A stretch of DNA of 64,000 nt. It comes from Pseudomonas fluorescens (GTDB lineage Bacteria > Pseudomonadota > Gammaproteobacteria > Pseudomonadales > Pseudomonadaceae). How positions within the stretch are numbered: the first letter of the stretch is position 1; each line of letters opens with the position of its first letter. The notes below the pieces were generated by a model. That model ran no database searches. It saw only the letters and a list, made by a program, of their open reading frames with translations, and had not been told where the DNA came from. Where the stretch lies: the NCBI RefSeq assembly GCF_005938625.1, contig NZ_VCNJ01000034.1, positions 1 to 64,000 of the forward strand, given 5' to 3'. Position numbers and translations under genes: made by a program. Below, piece by piece: positions 1 through 8,064 of the stretch.

Positions 1-2049
1 GCTGTAACCGTCCTGCAGCAAACCGCCCAGCACCATGATCTGCCCGTCGTCGAGCAAAATACTGGTGTCGATTGCACGCTTGTTGGTGACAATCCCCGCC
101 GAATTGGCACTGGCCGAAGCCCGCTCATCAATGCTGCTGACTTCCTGATAGATATCGAGCTTCACCGTGCCGCCCTCGGAAATCTGCGGGCGCACATTGA
201 GCTTCAAACCGACCTCTTCTCGGGTCACGGTCTGGAACGGGTTGTTGCTGGTGCCGCCACCGCCCGTGACATAACTGCCGCTGACAAACGGAATGGTCTG
301 GCCAACAAAAATACTCGCCGCTTCGTTGTCCAGGGTCAGCAGGTTCGGCGTCGACAGCACGTTGGTGCCGCCCTTGCTCTTCAACGCCCGGGCCAGCACT
401 TTCAGGTCAAGAATCTTGCCGATGCCGGGGATATCGACGGTGCCGTTGACGTAGCCCAGGTTCAAACCTTGCGGCAGCACGTCGATGCTGGTCTTGCCGT
501 TGGTGTTGATGCCCGAACCACCCAGATTCGCCCCACCGATCACGCCTTTACCGCCGAGGTTGCCGGTCTGCCACTGCACACCAAATTCACTGGCATCGTC
601 CTCGCCCACTTCGACGATCAGGCTTTCGATCACCACTTGCGCGCGACGTTGGTCGAGCAGATCGATCACTTCACGCAGGTTGCGATACAGCGGCTCCGGC
701 GCGGAAATCAGCAAGGTGTTGGTGGTGGCGTCAGCCTGAATGGTCACGCCACCGGCGCTGAAGGCGACGTTCTGCTCGCTGTTTTGCGCGCCGCCGCTAC
801 CGGTTGTACTGCCGCTGCTGCCCTGCGCGTAACTGCCGCCCGTGCTGCCGCTGCTATTAGTCGATGTTGTGCCGCTGGTTTGCGTACCGCTCTGGCCGTT
901 CTGCCCAGCACTACCGCCGGTACTTGCGCCCATGGCACTGAGCACCGAGCGCGCACTGTCGCTGGTGCCGCTGTCACTCTCTCCCGTGAGCAAACCACGC
1001 AACGCCTGCGCCAGTTTCGCCGCCTGCGCATTACGCAAATAAACCACATGCAGATTGCTCGGATTGCTCTGCGCGTTATCCAGTTTGTAAATCAGATTGC
1101 GCGCCAGCTCGGTACGCTCCGGGCTACCGGCGCGAATGATGATGGTGTTGGAACGCGGATCACCGATCACTGCGATTTTCTGCGTCGGATCATTGCCCGG
1201 CGCATCGAGCAGATCCGCGACCATCGGCGCGATGTCAGCGGCGATGCCATTCTGAATCTGCACCACATCCGTGTCGATCGCGCTCGGCGAATCAATGCTC
1301 GCAATCAACTGCGCAACGCGGGTCAGGTTCTCGGCGTAATCGGTGATAACGATGGTGTTATTGCCCGGGTAGGCGTTGATCGGATTGTTCGGCGAAACGA
1401 TCGGCCGCAGTACGGGAATCAGGTTCACCGCGTTCTCGTATTGCAGGCGAAACGTGCGCGTGAGCATGCCATTGCCCGCCGGTTTGTCAGCGCTGTAGAT
1501 CGGCCCGCCGAGCAACTTCGCATCCGCCTCCGGCACCACCTGCGCGACACCGCCAACATCAACCACACTGAAACCCTGCATGCGCAACGCCGCCAACAAC
1601 ATGTCGTACGCCTGCCGCGCCGGCACCTGACCTTCCGAGACCAGCGTCAACGTGCCCTTGACCCGAGGGTCGACCAAAAACTGCTGGCCGGTCGACCGCG
1701 ACAACGCCCGGACCACCGCTTGAATATCCGCATCGACAAAATTCAGCGTCACCGGTTGATCACCCAAAGGATTGCTCGGCAATGCAATACCCGAAGCCGC
1801 CGCGCCACTGCGCGCACTCTTGCTGATGTTGTGCAATTGCTTCGGCACAGGTCGCGCCTGCGCCTGTGCGCGCTCGCGGTCGAGCACGGCGTCGCCGCTG
1901 CGCTGGGTGTTGGCCAGCGGCCGCCCGAGTTCACTGTCGACCAGCAACGGCGGCTGATTCTGTGGTGCGGTGGTGTTACTGCACGCGCTCAACGCCATCA
2001 GCAGCATCGGCAACGCCAGACGTGCCGGTTTGGATCCTGACCCCTTCAT
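1..2049 (-). CDS. gspD: Type II secretion secretin GspD (HxcQ-like liposecretin), 3' end outside window
   Basis: Outer-membrane secretin that forms the exit channel of the type II secretion system. The frame is open from the ATG at 2049 to base 1, giving 683 codons; the C-terminal end lies beyond the window. The N-terminus is a lipoprotein signal with lipobox LSAC and Cys23 (MALSACS), as known for HxcQ. An N0-like domain begins near residue 100 (VTLNFVDADIQAVVRALS), followed by N1-N3 repeats. A Ser/Gly-rich insertion lies in the N3 region. The secretin core is clear (VLSTPNLLTLDNEAA, then GQTIPF, then ILLDDGQIMVLGGLLQDG at the window edge). The ATG overlaps the gspM stop codon (ATGA), so translation is probably coupled. 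gspE and gspF would be expected further left. The gene family is certain; the Hxc subtype is inferred from lipobox and synteny. Confidence 0.95.
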   Translation of the reverse strand, partial: MKGSGSKPARLALPMLLMALSACSNTTAPQNQPPLLVDSELGRPLANTQRSGDAVLDRERAQAQARPVPKQLHNISKSARSGAAASGIALPSNPLGDQPVTLNFVDADIQAVVRALSRSTGQQFLVDPRVKGTLTLVSEGQVPARQAYDMLLAALRMQGFSVVDVGGVAQVVPEADAKLLGGPIYSADKPAGNGMLTRTFRLQYENAVNLIPVLRPIVSPNNPINAYPGNNTIVITDYAENLTRVAQLIASIDSPSAIDTDVVQIQNGIAADIAPMVADLLDAPGNDPTQKIAVIGDPRSNTIIIRAGSPERTELARNLIYKLDNAQSNPSNLHVVYLRNAQAAKLAQALRGLLTGESDSGTSDSARSVLSAMGASTGGSAGQNGQSGTQTSGTTSTNSSGSTGGSYAQGSSGSTTGSGGAQNSEQNVAFSAGGVTIQADATTNTLLISAPEPLYRNLREVIDLLDQRRAQVVIESLIVEVGEDDASEFGVQWQTGNLGGKGVIGGANLGGSGINTNGKTSIDVLPQGLNLGYVNGTVDIPGIGKILDLKVLARALKSKGGTNVLSTPNLLTLDNEAASIFVGQTIPFVSGSYVTGGGGTSNNPFQTVTREEVGLKLNVRPQISEGGTVKLDIYQEVSSIDERASASANSAGIVTNKRAIDTSILLDDGQIMVLGGLLQDGYS

Positions 2050-2591
2050 GAAGCTTCCTTAGCGCCCAGCGCCTGATCCATGCGAACGGTGCCTGACAAA
2101 GTGCCGGCAGTGACTTCGGTCGAGGGGTTGTCTGCGCGTTGCAAACGGGCCTCGACCACTTGCAGAGAAAGTTGTGCCGGGTTGCTCAACAGCCAGTCGA
2201 GCACGGCGTCGGCCGGCGCCGCGTCGAAGGTTAACTGCCAGGCGCCCTGTGCCTCCTGTAATTGGTAATGCCCCGCCAGGCCGCTGGCCTGAAGGGTTTG
2301 CTCCAGCGACTGCGCCACGCTTTGCCCGTCCGGGCGCACGCTGACTTCGCGCAGCAGCACTTCCAGCGCTTCGGTCTGCGCGCGGAGTTTTGGCGTCTCG
2401 GCTTGCCAATAAGCGATTTTCTTCAGCGGCGGCTGGATCAGCGCGACCCACAGCAGCAAGCCGATCAGCGCAACGGCCATGCCGGCGACCATGCGTTTTT
2501 CGCGCAAGGCCAACGGCTGCCACCGCGCCTGCAACTGAGCGTTGAAGCGTTGCCACTTGGCGCGATAGAGCGCGAGCGAGGCCTTATTCAT
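2046..2591 (-). CDS. gspM: Type II secretion inner-membrane protein GspM (HxcZ-like)
   Basis: Bitopic inner-membrane component of the T2SS assembly platform, known to pair with GspL. It has 181 residues: a short cytoplasmic N-terminus rich in basic and aromatic residues, one membrane segment at about 34-53 (MVAGMAVALIGLLLWVALIQ), then a periplasmic region with a predicted helical stretch (about 62-100) and a small alpha/beta domain. The frame extends upstream of MNKASL, but that part overlaps gspL heavily, so the ATG at 2591 is preferred. It overlaps the gspL stop by 8 bases. The gene ends in an ATGA overlap with gspD. The family is weakly conserved, so the call leans on position and topology. 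Confidence 0.88.
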   Translation of the reverse strand: MNKASLALYRAKWQRFNAQLQARWQPLALREKRMVAGMAVALIGLLLWVALIQPPLKKIAYWQAETPKLRAQTEALEVLLREVSVRPDGQSVAQSLEQTLQASGLAGHYQLQEAQGAWQLTFDAAPADAVLDWLLSNPAQLSLQVVEARLQRADNPSTEVTAGTLSGTVRMDQALGAKEAS

Positions 2592-3762
2592 CTTCGTCTG
2601 CTCCGCCGCTGTCATCACTGTCGCTTGGGGTGGCTTCAGTGGCGGGACGCAAGGTCCAGCCCTCGTCATCTGCCGTGACGCTGATACCGGCCTGCGCCAA
2701 CGTGCTTTGCCACTCCTGATCATTGCCGCCGCGACGGGCTTCACTCAGCAGACTCAACTGCAAGGCGCCGTCGACAAACGTCAGCCGCTCGACACTGCCA
2801 GCCATCGATGGCATGCCGCTGCCCGCCTGCAATACCAGACGATTGAAAGTCTGCGCCGGGTCATCCGCCGCGCCCTTCTGCCGCGCCGCCAATTGCTGAC
2901 GCGCCTGTTGCAATGGGTTGAGGATCACCGGCAACTCAGGGAAGGCCTGCTTTACCCGCAGGTTCATCTGAGTTTTCAACTGCTGACCCTGCCCGGCCTC
3001 GCGAGCGGCATACAGGTTCAAACCGATCACCCACACCGCCACGGCCAACGCTGAGAGGGCGATCGCCCTGCCCCAGCCGCGATGCTCAGTGTGTTGCTGT
3101 TGGACTGCGCCATGCAGTCCCCAACCCGGTAACGGTCCAGCCCAGCGCTGCGCATCCGCCATCGGCAGCTCAGCGCCCGGGGGCGGTTGCTCACCGACCC
3201 AATGCAAAGTGATGCCCGGCTCCCACACGACACCGTCGAGGCCGTCATCGAACAACGGCTGCACACGCGCCGCTTGCACACTGTCGCGCAACAACAAATG
3301 CCCGTCCTGCACGCAAGCGACGGTGCCGGGCAGCACCGGCAAACAGTACGGCGCCGGGTAGAGACCGCGCAGGTTCAGCCCAGCACTTTTCAGCAACTGG
3401 CCAAACCGCAACAAGTGCTGCCGAGGCACCCAGGCGATCTGCACCTGCCCTGCCTCATCCCGCGCGCTGTGCGCAATGTGCATCTCGCTGCTGTCGCCCA
3501 GCATCAACGCCTGCGCCGCACACTGCACCGCCGCGACAATCTTGTTGGCCGGCAACGGCGGTAAATCGAGACTCGCCAACAGACTGTCAGCCGGGTGCAG
3601 AAAACACACCAGCGGCAGCACTTTCGACAGCTGACTCAACTGGCTCAGACTGTGGCGTTCTTCCCGCGTGACCTGACCCTGACGATCCAGCCAGGCGCAA
3701 TGCAGTTGACTGTGCAGATCCAGCTCCGCCAAGGGCGGCAACGCAATCTTCAACTGGCTCAT
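2584..3762 (-). CDS. gspL: Type II secretion platform protein GspL (HxcY-like)
   Basis: Inner-membrane platform protein whose cytoplasmic domain docks the GspE ATPase in the known family. It has 392 residues: an actin-like cytoplasmic region (about 1-225), one membrane segment at about 233-252 (AIALSALAVAVWVIGLNLYA), and a periplasmic ferredoxin-like domain ending in an acidic tail (SDSDDSGGADEDE). The start ATG at 3762 forms an ATGA overlap with the end of gspK, and the stop overlaps gspM. The gene lies inside the tightly packed gspG-K-L-M-D operon, which fixes the identification. Confidence 0.93.
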   Translation of the reverse strand: MSQLKIALPPLAELDLHSQLHCAWLDRQGQVTREERHSLSQLSQLSKVLPLVCFLHPADSLLASLDLPPLPANKIVAAVQCAAQALMLGDSSEMHIAHSARDEAGQVQIAWVPRQHLLRFGQLLKSAGLNLRGLYPAPYCLPVLPGTVACVQDGHLLLRDSVQAARVQPLFDDGLDGVVWEPGITLHWVGEQPPPGAELPMADAQRWAGPLPGWGLHGAVQQQHTEHRGWGRAIALSALAVAVWVIGLNLYAAREAGQGQQLKTQMNLRVKQAFPELPVILNPLQQARQQLAARQKGAADDPAQTFNRLVLQAGSGMPSMAGSVERLTFVDGALQLSLLSEARRGGNDQEWQSTLAQAGISVTADDEGWTLRPATEATPSDSDDSGGADEDE

Positions 3763-4718
3763 ACGCCCACCCGCGACCAGATCACCTGCGGCAAGCGGTC
3801 CTGACTCCGATGCAATAACGCCTCAAGACTGACCCGCCGCTGATCACGCCGCGCCTCACCGCGCAGGCGAAACCAGTCACTGGTGATGCCGACCTTGACG
3901 CTGGTCAGCTCCAATTGCGGCATGCGCAAACGGTTAACGAAATCGCCACGGTTGATAAACCAGCGCCCGGCATCGCGTTCGGCAATCAGCGCATTCGCGC
4001 GCTCCAGCGACAGCCCCGGCACATACGCAGCCAAGACCGGCGCGGTGGCCGTGTTGCCGTTGAGCCAAGTCGTCGCCGGAATCACCGTCAGGTACGGTGC
4101 CAGTTTGCCCATCACCGCCTCATTCACACCGTCCAGGCTGCGCAAATCATCAAGGCTGCGCAGCATCGGCATTGTCGGATTCTGCGGTTTGTGTGAAGCG
4201 TTGGGCGAGGTGGCGCGGCCGCTGTCGAAACCACTTTTCGGCGCCTCGGCCATCTGCGCATTCAGCAGTCGCGGGTACGAGGCAATCACCCGCTGACTGA
4301 TGCGCTGACTCAACCCGGCACTGACCCCGATCAACTCGCACAAGCGCTGAAACGCCGCAACCTGCGCCTCATCAACCCGCTCGTTGGCCACCAGATTGCG
4401 CAGGTTGAACTTGCCCTGCTCATCCTCCAGTCGCCCCTCAAAACCTTGCGCGGAGAGACGTTGCGCCCACGGCTGATCGAGCCGGGTCAACGGGTCGCGC
4501 TGCCGTGCATCCCACAGCAACTGACGGCTGATCTCCAACCCACCCTGCACCAGCCAACGCCCCTGCACGCGCTGCTGATCCGCTTCCAGCGCACGGGTCG
4601 ACACGCTCTGGCGCGTCAACATGCCCGCCGCAATCACCGCCACCACGGCGGCAATCAACAACGCGCTGATAATCGCCATGCCCTGTTGCTTCGCCCCCTC
4701 AGGCGAGCGGCTGTTCAT
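3759..4718 (-). CDS. gspK: Type II secretion minor pseudopilin GspK (HxcX-like)
   Basis: Large minor pseudopilin found at the pseudopilus tip with GspI and GspJ. It has 319 residues. The prepilin signal is MNSRSPEGAKQQG followed by MAIISALLIAAVVAVIA, with cleavage expected after Gly13. The Glu at mature position 5 that other pseudopilins carry is absent, which is normal for GspK. A large globular alpha domain follows, including the pattern RSLDDLRSLDGV typical of the family. The frame extends upstream to 4889, but that part overlaps gspG and lacks the signal, so the ATG at 4718 is chosen. The gene overlaps gspL by 4 bases and starts 8 bases after the gspG stop. Confidence 0.94.
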   Translation of the reverse strand: MNSRSPEGAKQQGMAIISALLIAAVVAVIAAGMLTRQSVSTRALEADQQRVQGRWLVQGGLEISRQLLWDARQRDPLTRLDQPWAQRLSAQGFEGRLEDEQGKFNLRNLVANERVDEAQVAAFQRLCELIGVSAGLSQRISQRVIASYPRLLNAQMAEAPKSGFDSGRATSPNASHKPQNPTMPMLRSLDDLRSLDGVNEAVMGKLAPYLTVIPATTWLNGNTATAPVLAAYVPGLSLERANALIAERDAGRWFINRGDFVNRLRMPQLELTSVKVGITSDWFRLRGEARRDQRRVSLEALLHRSQDRLPQVIWSRVGV

Positions 4719-4726
4719 GGCCGGCC

Positions 4727-5185
4727 TTACAACTGCCAGGAACCGATATCGGCATTCACGCCGTCGCCGTCCGGCTGACCGTCGGCACCGAGGGAAAAGA
4801 TGTCGATCTCGCCATTGGCGCCGGGGTTGAGGTACTGATAAGGACGCCCCCACGGATCGTTCGGCAAACGCTCCAGATACGAGCGCCAATTGCTGTTCTT
4901 CGCATCCGCCGGCCGCTCCACCAACACCTTCAGGCCCTGGTTCATGCTCGGGTAAGTGCCGTGATCGAGGCGATACAACTTCAACGCCTGCATCAACCCA
5001 CCAATATCCTGCTTCGCCGCCGTCGCCCGCGCCTGATCCGGCCGGTCGAGCACCTTGGGCACCACCATCGCCGCCAAAATCCCCAGAATCACCACGACCA
5101 CCATGATCTCGATCAGGGTAAAACCCTGCTGCCCACGCGGCGTGCGCATCGGTTGCTGAAGCGATTTGAAAGGTGCGATATCCAT
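4727..5185 (-). CDS. gspG: Type II secretion major pseudopilin GspG (HxcT-like)
   Basis: Main subunit of the periplasmic pseudopilus. From the ATG at 5185 it has 152 residues, with a prepilin leader ending QQG before FTLIEIMVVVVILGILAAMV and the conserved Glu5 of the mature form. The C-terminal half carries the usual calcium-site region (SNWRSYLERLPNDPWGRPY, then DIFSLGADGQPDGDG). The start is uncertain: MDIAPF gives a 21-residue leader, while a downstream Met at 5149 gives a 9-residue leader, and neither has a strong ribosome binding site. It is the first gene of the leftward operon G-K-L-M-D and is transcribed divergently from gspI across about 150 bases. Confidence 0.95.
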   Translation of the reverse strand: MDIAPFKSLQQPMRTPRGQQGFTLIEIMVVVVILGILAAMVVPKVLDRPDQARATAAKQDIGGLMQALKLYRLDHGTYPSMNQGLKVLVERPADAKNSNWRSYLERLPNDPWGRPYQYLNPGANGEIDIFSLGADGQPDGDGVNADIGSWQL

Positions 5186-5332
5186 CTCGACATACCCTGG
5201 CTTGATTCGATTCGACGCGCAGTGTTGCAAGAAGATATGTCAGTGATGTTGAAAATCCTCGGGTGTTTTCGTCGTCAAGCCTTCAAGGACGCGGGTTAGC
5301 GTCGAGGGCTGGGTTTTGGTTTTGGGCGGTTT

Positions 5333-5719
5333 ATGCGTGCGCGTTCGCGGGAAGCGGGTTTCACGTTGATTGAGGTGCTGGTGGCGCTGGCGATTATTGC
5401 CGTGGCGATGTCGGCGGCTGTGCGCGTGGCGGGGTTGATGACGCAGAGTAGTGGGGTTTTACGGGATCGGTCGGTGGCGATGATTGCGGCGCAGAGTCGG
5501 ATGGCGGAGTTGCGGTTGGAAGGCAGGTTACCGATGGGGATGAAGGCGCAAGAGTGTGATCAGGGGCGATTGTTGCTGCGCTGTGAACAGCTGATCAGCT
5601 CAGCCGAAAATGGCCGCTTACTCAAGATTGGCATCCAGGTATTCGACCGCAACCAGGATGCGCCGCCGTTGGCCAGGCTGGAGACTTTGATGTCCCGAAC
5701 GGAAAGCCCCTCACCCTAG
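5333..5719 (+). CDS. gspI: Type II secretion minor pseudopilin GspI (HxcV-like), 3' end altered
   Basis: Minor pseudopilin that nucleates the pseudopilus tip with GspJ and GspK in known systems. It has 128 residues, with leader MRARSREAG and cleavage before FTLIEVLVALAIIAVAMSAA. Conserved features include the E at mature position 5 and the DRSVAMIAAQSRMAELRL stretch typical of GspI. The last codons (ESPSP-stop) are supplied by the left terminal inverted repeat of a repeat element beginning at 5708, so the native C-terminus may have been replaced. In P. aeruginosa the next gene would be hxcP (gspC); here that gene is 18.4 kb away. Confidence 0.92.
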   Translation: MRARSREAGFTLIEVLVALAIIAVAMSAAVRVAGLMTQSSGVLRDRSVAMIAAQSRMAELRLEGRLPMGMKAQECDQGRLLLRCEQLISSAENGRLLKIGIQVFDRNQDAPPLARLETLMSRTESPSP

Positions 5720-5931
5720 CCCTCTCCCACGGGAGAGGGAACCGATTCGGGGATGTTCGAGAGCTACACCGACTTGAAAGCCATTCATTGAATCCAAAAT
5801 GGCCAAGCTCACAAAGCCAAATCGAAGGTCCTTCACCGAACCATAATCGCCAAAATCTTCCAGGTCGACGTACCCCGCAAGACACCTCGGTCGGCCCGCT
5901 CTCCCTCCGGGAGAGGGCTGGGGTGAGGGGG
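5708..5931. repeat. MITE-like element with 21-bp terminal inverted repeats
   Basis: The left end CCCTCACCCTAGCCCTCTCC and the right end, read in reverse complement, match over 21 bases with one mismatch. A second short palindrome (CTCTCCCACGGGAGAG) sits next to the left end, and a GGGAGAGGG motif sits at the right. The 224-bp element has no credible gene. It overlaps the last codons of gspI and marks the left edge of the accessory insertion. The rest of the gap to 6218 shows no gene. Confidence 0.6.
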
Positions 5932-6218
5932 CGGCTTCCGCCCGATGACTGACTAACTTGCCATCTCAGCCAGACATTCACATGCCTGTGCTGCGCATTG
6001 CAATCCAGTCACGTTTGAAGACCTTGAGTTAAACAGGCAGGACGCTTTAGTTGCAGGATGTCGGTCCGTGTGAACGAAAACATGGCCATTATTCGCGGCA
6101 ACAAGGTAGCGCCGTGGACAAGTTTTTCTTTCTCCGTCGCAAGGAATATCTGCCTCGTCTCATCACTCGATACGCGCCACTCTTGGGGTATCTTCCATCC
6201 CCGAAAAGGTTAAGCAAC

Positions 6219-6335
6219 ATGCTCAACGGTAAATCTGCGCTGATTACGGGTGGCTCGTCAGGTATTGGCCTCGCCACAGCACGATTGATGCTCGGAGCGG
6301 AGATCGTGGTTGATGGCGGTCGGGCGGAGCTTTGA
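6219..6335 (+). pseudogene. Remnant of a short-chain dehydrogenase with internal deletion
   Basis: A 38-codon frame starts MLNGKSALITGGSSGIGL, the classic SDR cofactor-binding N-terminus with TGGSSGIG at residues 10-17. It then passes directly into GAEIVVDGGRAEL, which resembles the very end of SDR proteins (normally near residue 240). About 200 central residues, including the catalytic Ser-Tyr-Lys region, are therefore missing in frame. Both ends are recognisable, so an internal deletion of a full-length gene is the simplest reading. A TTG-started cupin gene follows 3 bases after the stop. Confidence 0.7.
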
Positions 6336-6338
6336 ATC

Positions 6339-6995
6339 TTGCGACTGAATACTGATCAGACACGCCGCACCCTCGTTCATGGCGCACTGCTGCCGTGGGT
6401 CGCATCCCCGGTTGCGGGCGTCCAGCGGCGCATGCTTTATCGCGACGGGGAAGAAAAAGCCCGGGCGACTTCATTGGTTCGCTATGCAGCGGGGAGCACC
6501 TTCCGCCCGCATAGTCATCCCGGGGGTGAAGAATTTCTGGTGCTTGAAGGGATCTTTCAAGATGAACGCGGCGACTACCCCGCTGGCACCTACGTGCGCA
6601 ATCCTCCCGGCAGCAGCCACGCACCGGCATCAACCTCGGGTTGCGAGATTTTTGTAAGGCTGCAGCAATTCGAGAAAGATGATGGGCACGAGTGCGTCGT
6701 CTATCCCGACCAGCATCAAACGCACTCCGACACCCGAACGCTCTTCAGTGGCCACGACGAACACGTGACCCTGCATGACTGTCCGGCAGGCACAATGCTG
6801 GAACTCTCCAACGAAGCAGGTCTCGAGTTATTGATACTGTCCGGCTCTGCGGTTGAAAACGGTGACCTGCTCCAGCCTTTATCCTGGCTACGACTGCCGC
6901 CGGGCATTGCGTTACGGGCAATGATCGGAAATGCCGGCGCTCGTATCTGGATCAAGCGCAGGCGCACCACAGATTCAGTCGCCGAGCCTTCCTGA
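6339..6995 (+). CDS. ChrR-like double-cupin protein
   Basis: A 218-residue protein resembling the cupin part of ChrR-type anti-sigma or metal-binding cupin proteins. The first cupin has the metal-ligand pattern FRPHSHPGGEEFLVLEG (His58, His60, Glu64) and a further His at position 94 (PGSSHAP). A second, degenerate cupin half covers about 130-210. No N-terminal zinc-binding anti-sigma domain and no neighbouring sigma gene is visible, so an anti-sigma role is not supported; an enzyme or sensor role is equally possible. The start is a TTG at 6339 with GGAG 8 bases upstream. Its 3' end overlaps the convergent LysR gene by 21 bases. Confidence 0.75.
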   Translation: MRLNTDQTRRTLVHGALLPWVASPVAGVQRRMLYRDGEEKARATSLVRYAAGSTFRPHSHPGGEEFLVLEGIFQDERGDYPAGTYVRNPPGSSHAPASTSGCEIFVRLQQFEKDDGHECVVYPDQHQTHSDTRTLFSGHDEHVTLHDCPAGTMLELSNEAGLELLILSGSAVENGDLLQPLSWLRLPPGIALRAMIGNAGARIWIKRRRTTDSVAEPS

Positions 6996-7898
6996 AGCTT
7001 GCGCAAGCAGCCATTCGCGGAAGGCTTTTATCTTCGCCAGATCCGCCACTTCGGGCCGATGAACGATGTAATAAGCGAACGCCAGCGGACAACTTGCTTC
7101 GCCAAAGGGACGGACCAACCGCCCTGCCTCCAGGTCATCCCGCAGCATGACACTGCGCCCAAGCGCCAGGCCCTGCCCGTCAATCGCCGCCTGCAGCACG
7201 GCGGCAGAATTGTTGATTCGCAGCCCATGTTCGGCATTGATAGCGGAGTGTCCCGAGGCGTCGAGCCATGTCCGCCACGTCGGATAATCGGGATCGGCAA
7301 CCATCGACAAGTCGTGGATCAACGTCGCTTCGGCGAGTTTTCTGGCTAACAGTCGTCCCTGTTCAAGCAACGGATAAGTCGGCGCACAGACCGGGTACAT
7401 CTCTTCGTCCATCAGTTTGATCGCCGTCAGCCCCGGCCAACGTCCGGTGCCATAACGCACGCCGATGTCCACGCCTTCGGCAACAAAATCCACAGGCCTG
7501 AGATTGGTGTCCAACAGGACATCGATCTGAGGGTGCGCCAACTGAAAACGCTCGATGCGGGGCAACAGCCATTTGGCAGCAAACGCCGGGCTCACTGCCA
7601 CCGTCAATCCACTGCTGAGCGAACCTTCCTTCAACCGCGCCAGCCCCATGCGCAGGTAGTCGAATCCCTCCCGGATATCGGGCAATGCCTCCCGAGCAAC
7701 GTCGGTCGGAACCAGCCGCGCAGAACCGCTGGATGCCCGATTGAACAACGCGACCCCCAGCCATGACTCCAGCGTACGCACCTGCTGCCCCACTGCTGCC
7801 GACGTCACGTGCAGCTCAGTGGCTGCGGCCGAAAAACTTTGATGCCGGGCGGCGGCTTCAAATGCCCGGAGAGCGTTGAGATACATTGGCGTATTCAT
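6975..7898 (-). CDS. LysR-family transcriptional regulator, GcvA-like
   Basis: A 307-residue LysR-type regulator. The N-terminal winged helix-turn-helix covers residues 5-65 (ALRAFEAAARHQSFSAAATE, then VTSAAVGQQVRTLE), and the effector-binding domain follows from about 90 (LTVAVSPAFAAKWLLPRIERF). The pattern FNRASSG.ARLVPTDVA and the FVAEGVDIGVRYG motif place it near the GcvA group. It is divergent from the SDR/CMD/amine-oxidase operon starting at 8065, with 166 bases between the starts, which is the usual arrangement for a LysR regulator and its target. The ligand cannot be read from the sequence. Confidence 0.92.
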   Translation of the reverse strand: MNTPMYLNALRAFEAAARHQSFSAAATELHVTSAAVGQQVRTLESWLGVALFNRASSGSARLVPTDVAREALPDIREGFDYLRMGLARLKEGSLSSGLTVAVSPAFAAKWLLPRIERFQLAHPQIDVLLDTNLRPVDFVAEGVDIGVRYGTGRWPGLTAIKLMDEEMYPVCAPTYPLLEQGRLLARKLAEATLIHDLSMVADPDYPTWRTWLDASGHSAINAEHGLRINNSAAVLQAAIDGQGLALGRSVMLRDDLEAGRLVRPFGEASCPLAFAYYIVHRPEVADLAKIKAFREWLLAQASGRLGD

Positions 7899-8064
7899 TG
7901 GTTAAAGATTTTCTTTAATGGATGAAAAAGAATTCTGGTTTGTGCGACACCTGTCCGAAGCGAAGAATAGCAGCCAAGGCCAACGCTCATAAGGGCAACC
8001 GATAGACAGCCCCAATCAATGGCACAAACGCTCCTATCTTACTCAGCCACAGGACATCCTCAAC

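Noticed and set aside
469..2040. Long open frame on the plus strand (523 codons)
   Set aside because: It is antisense to gspD, whose frame has clear secretin motifs; the plus-strand translation is Arg/His-rich low-complexity typical of a GC-rich shadow frame.
5231..5332. Possible Pho box between gspG and gspI
   Set aside because: Only one half-site (CTGACAT on the minus strand) resembles the consensus; the second half matches at 4 of 7 bases at best.
5622..5981. 119-codon frame on the minus strand
   Set aside because: It is made up of the MITE-like repeat ends (peptide LTPALSRRES type), a common spurious frame in these repeats.
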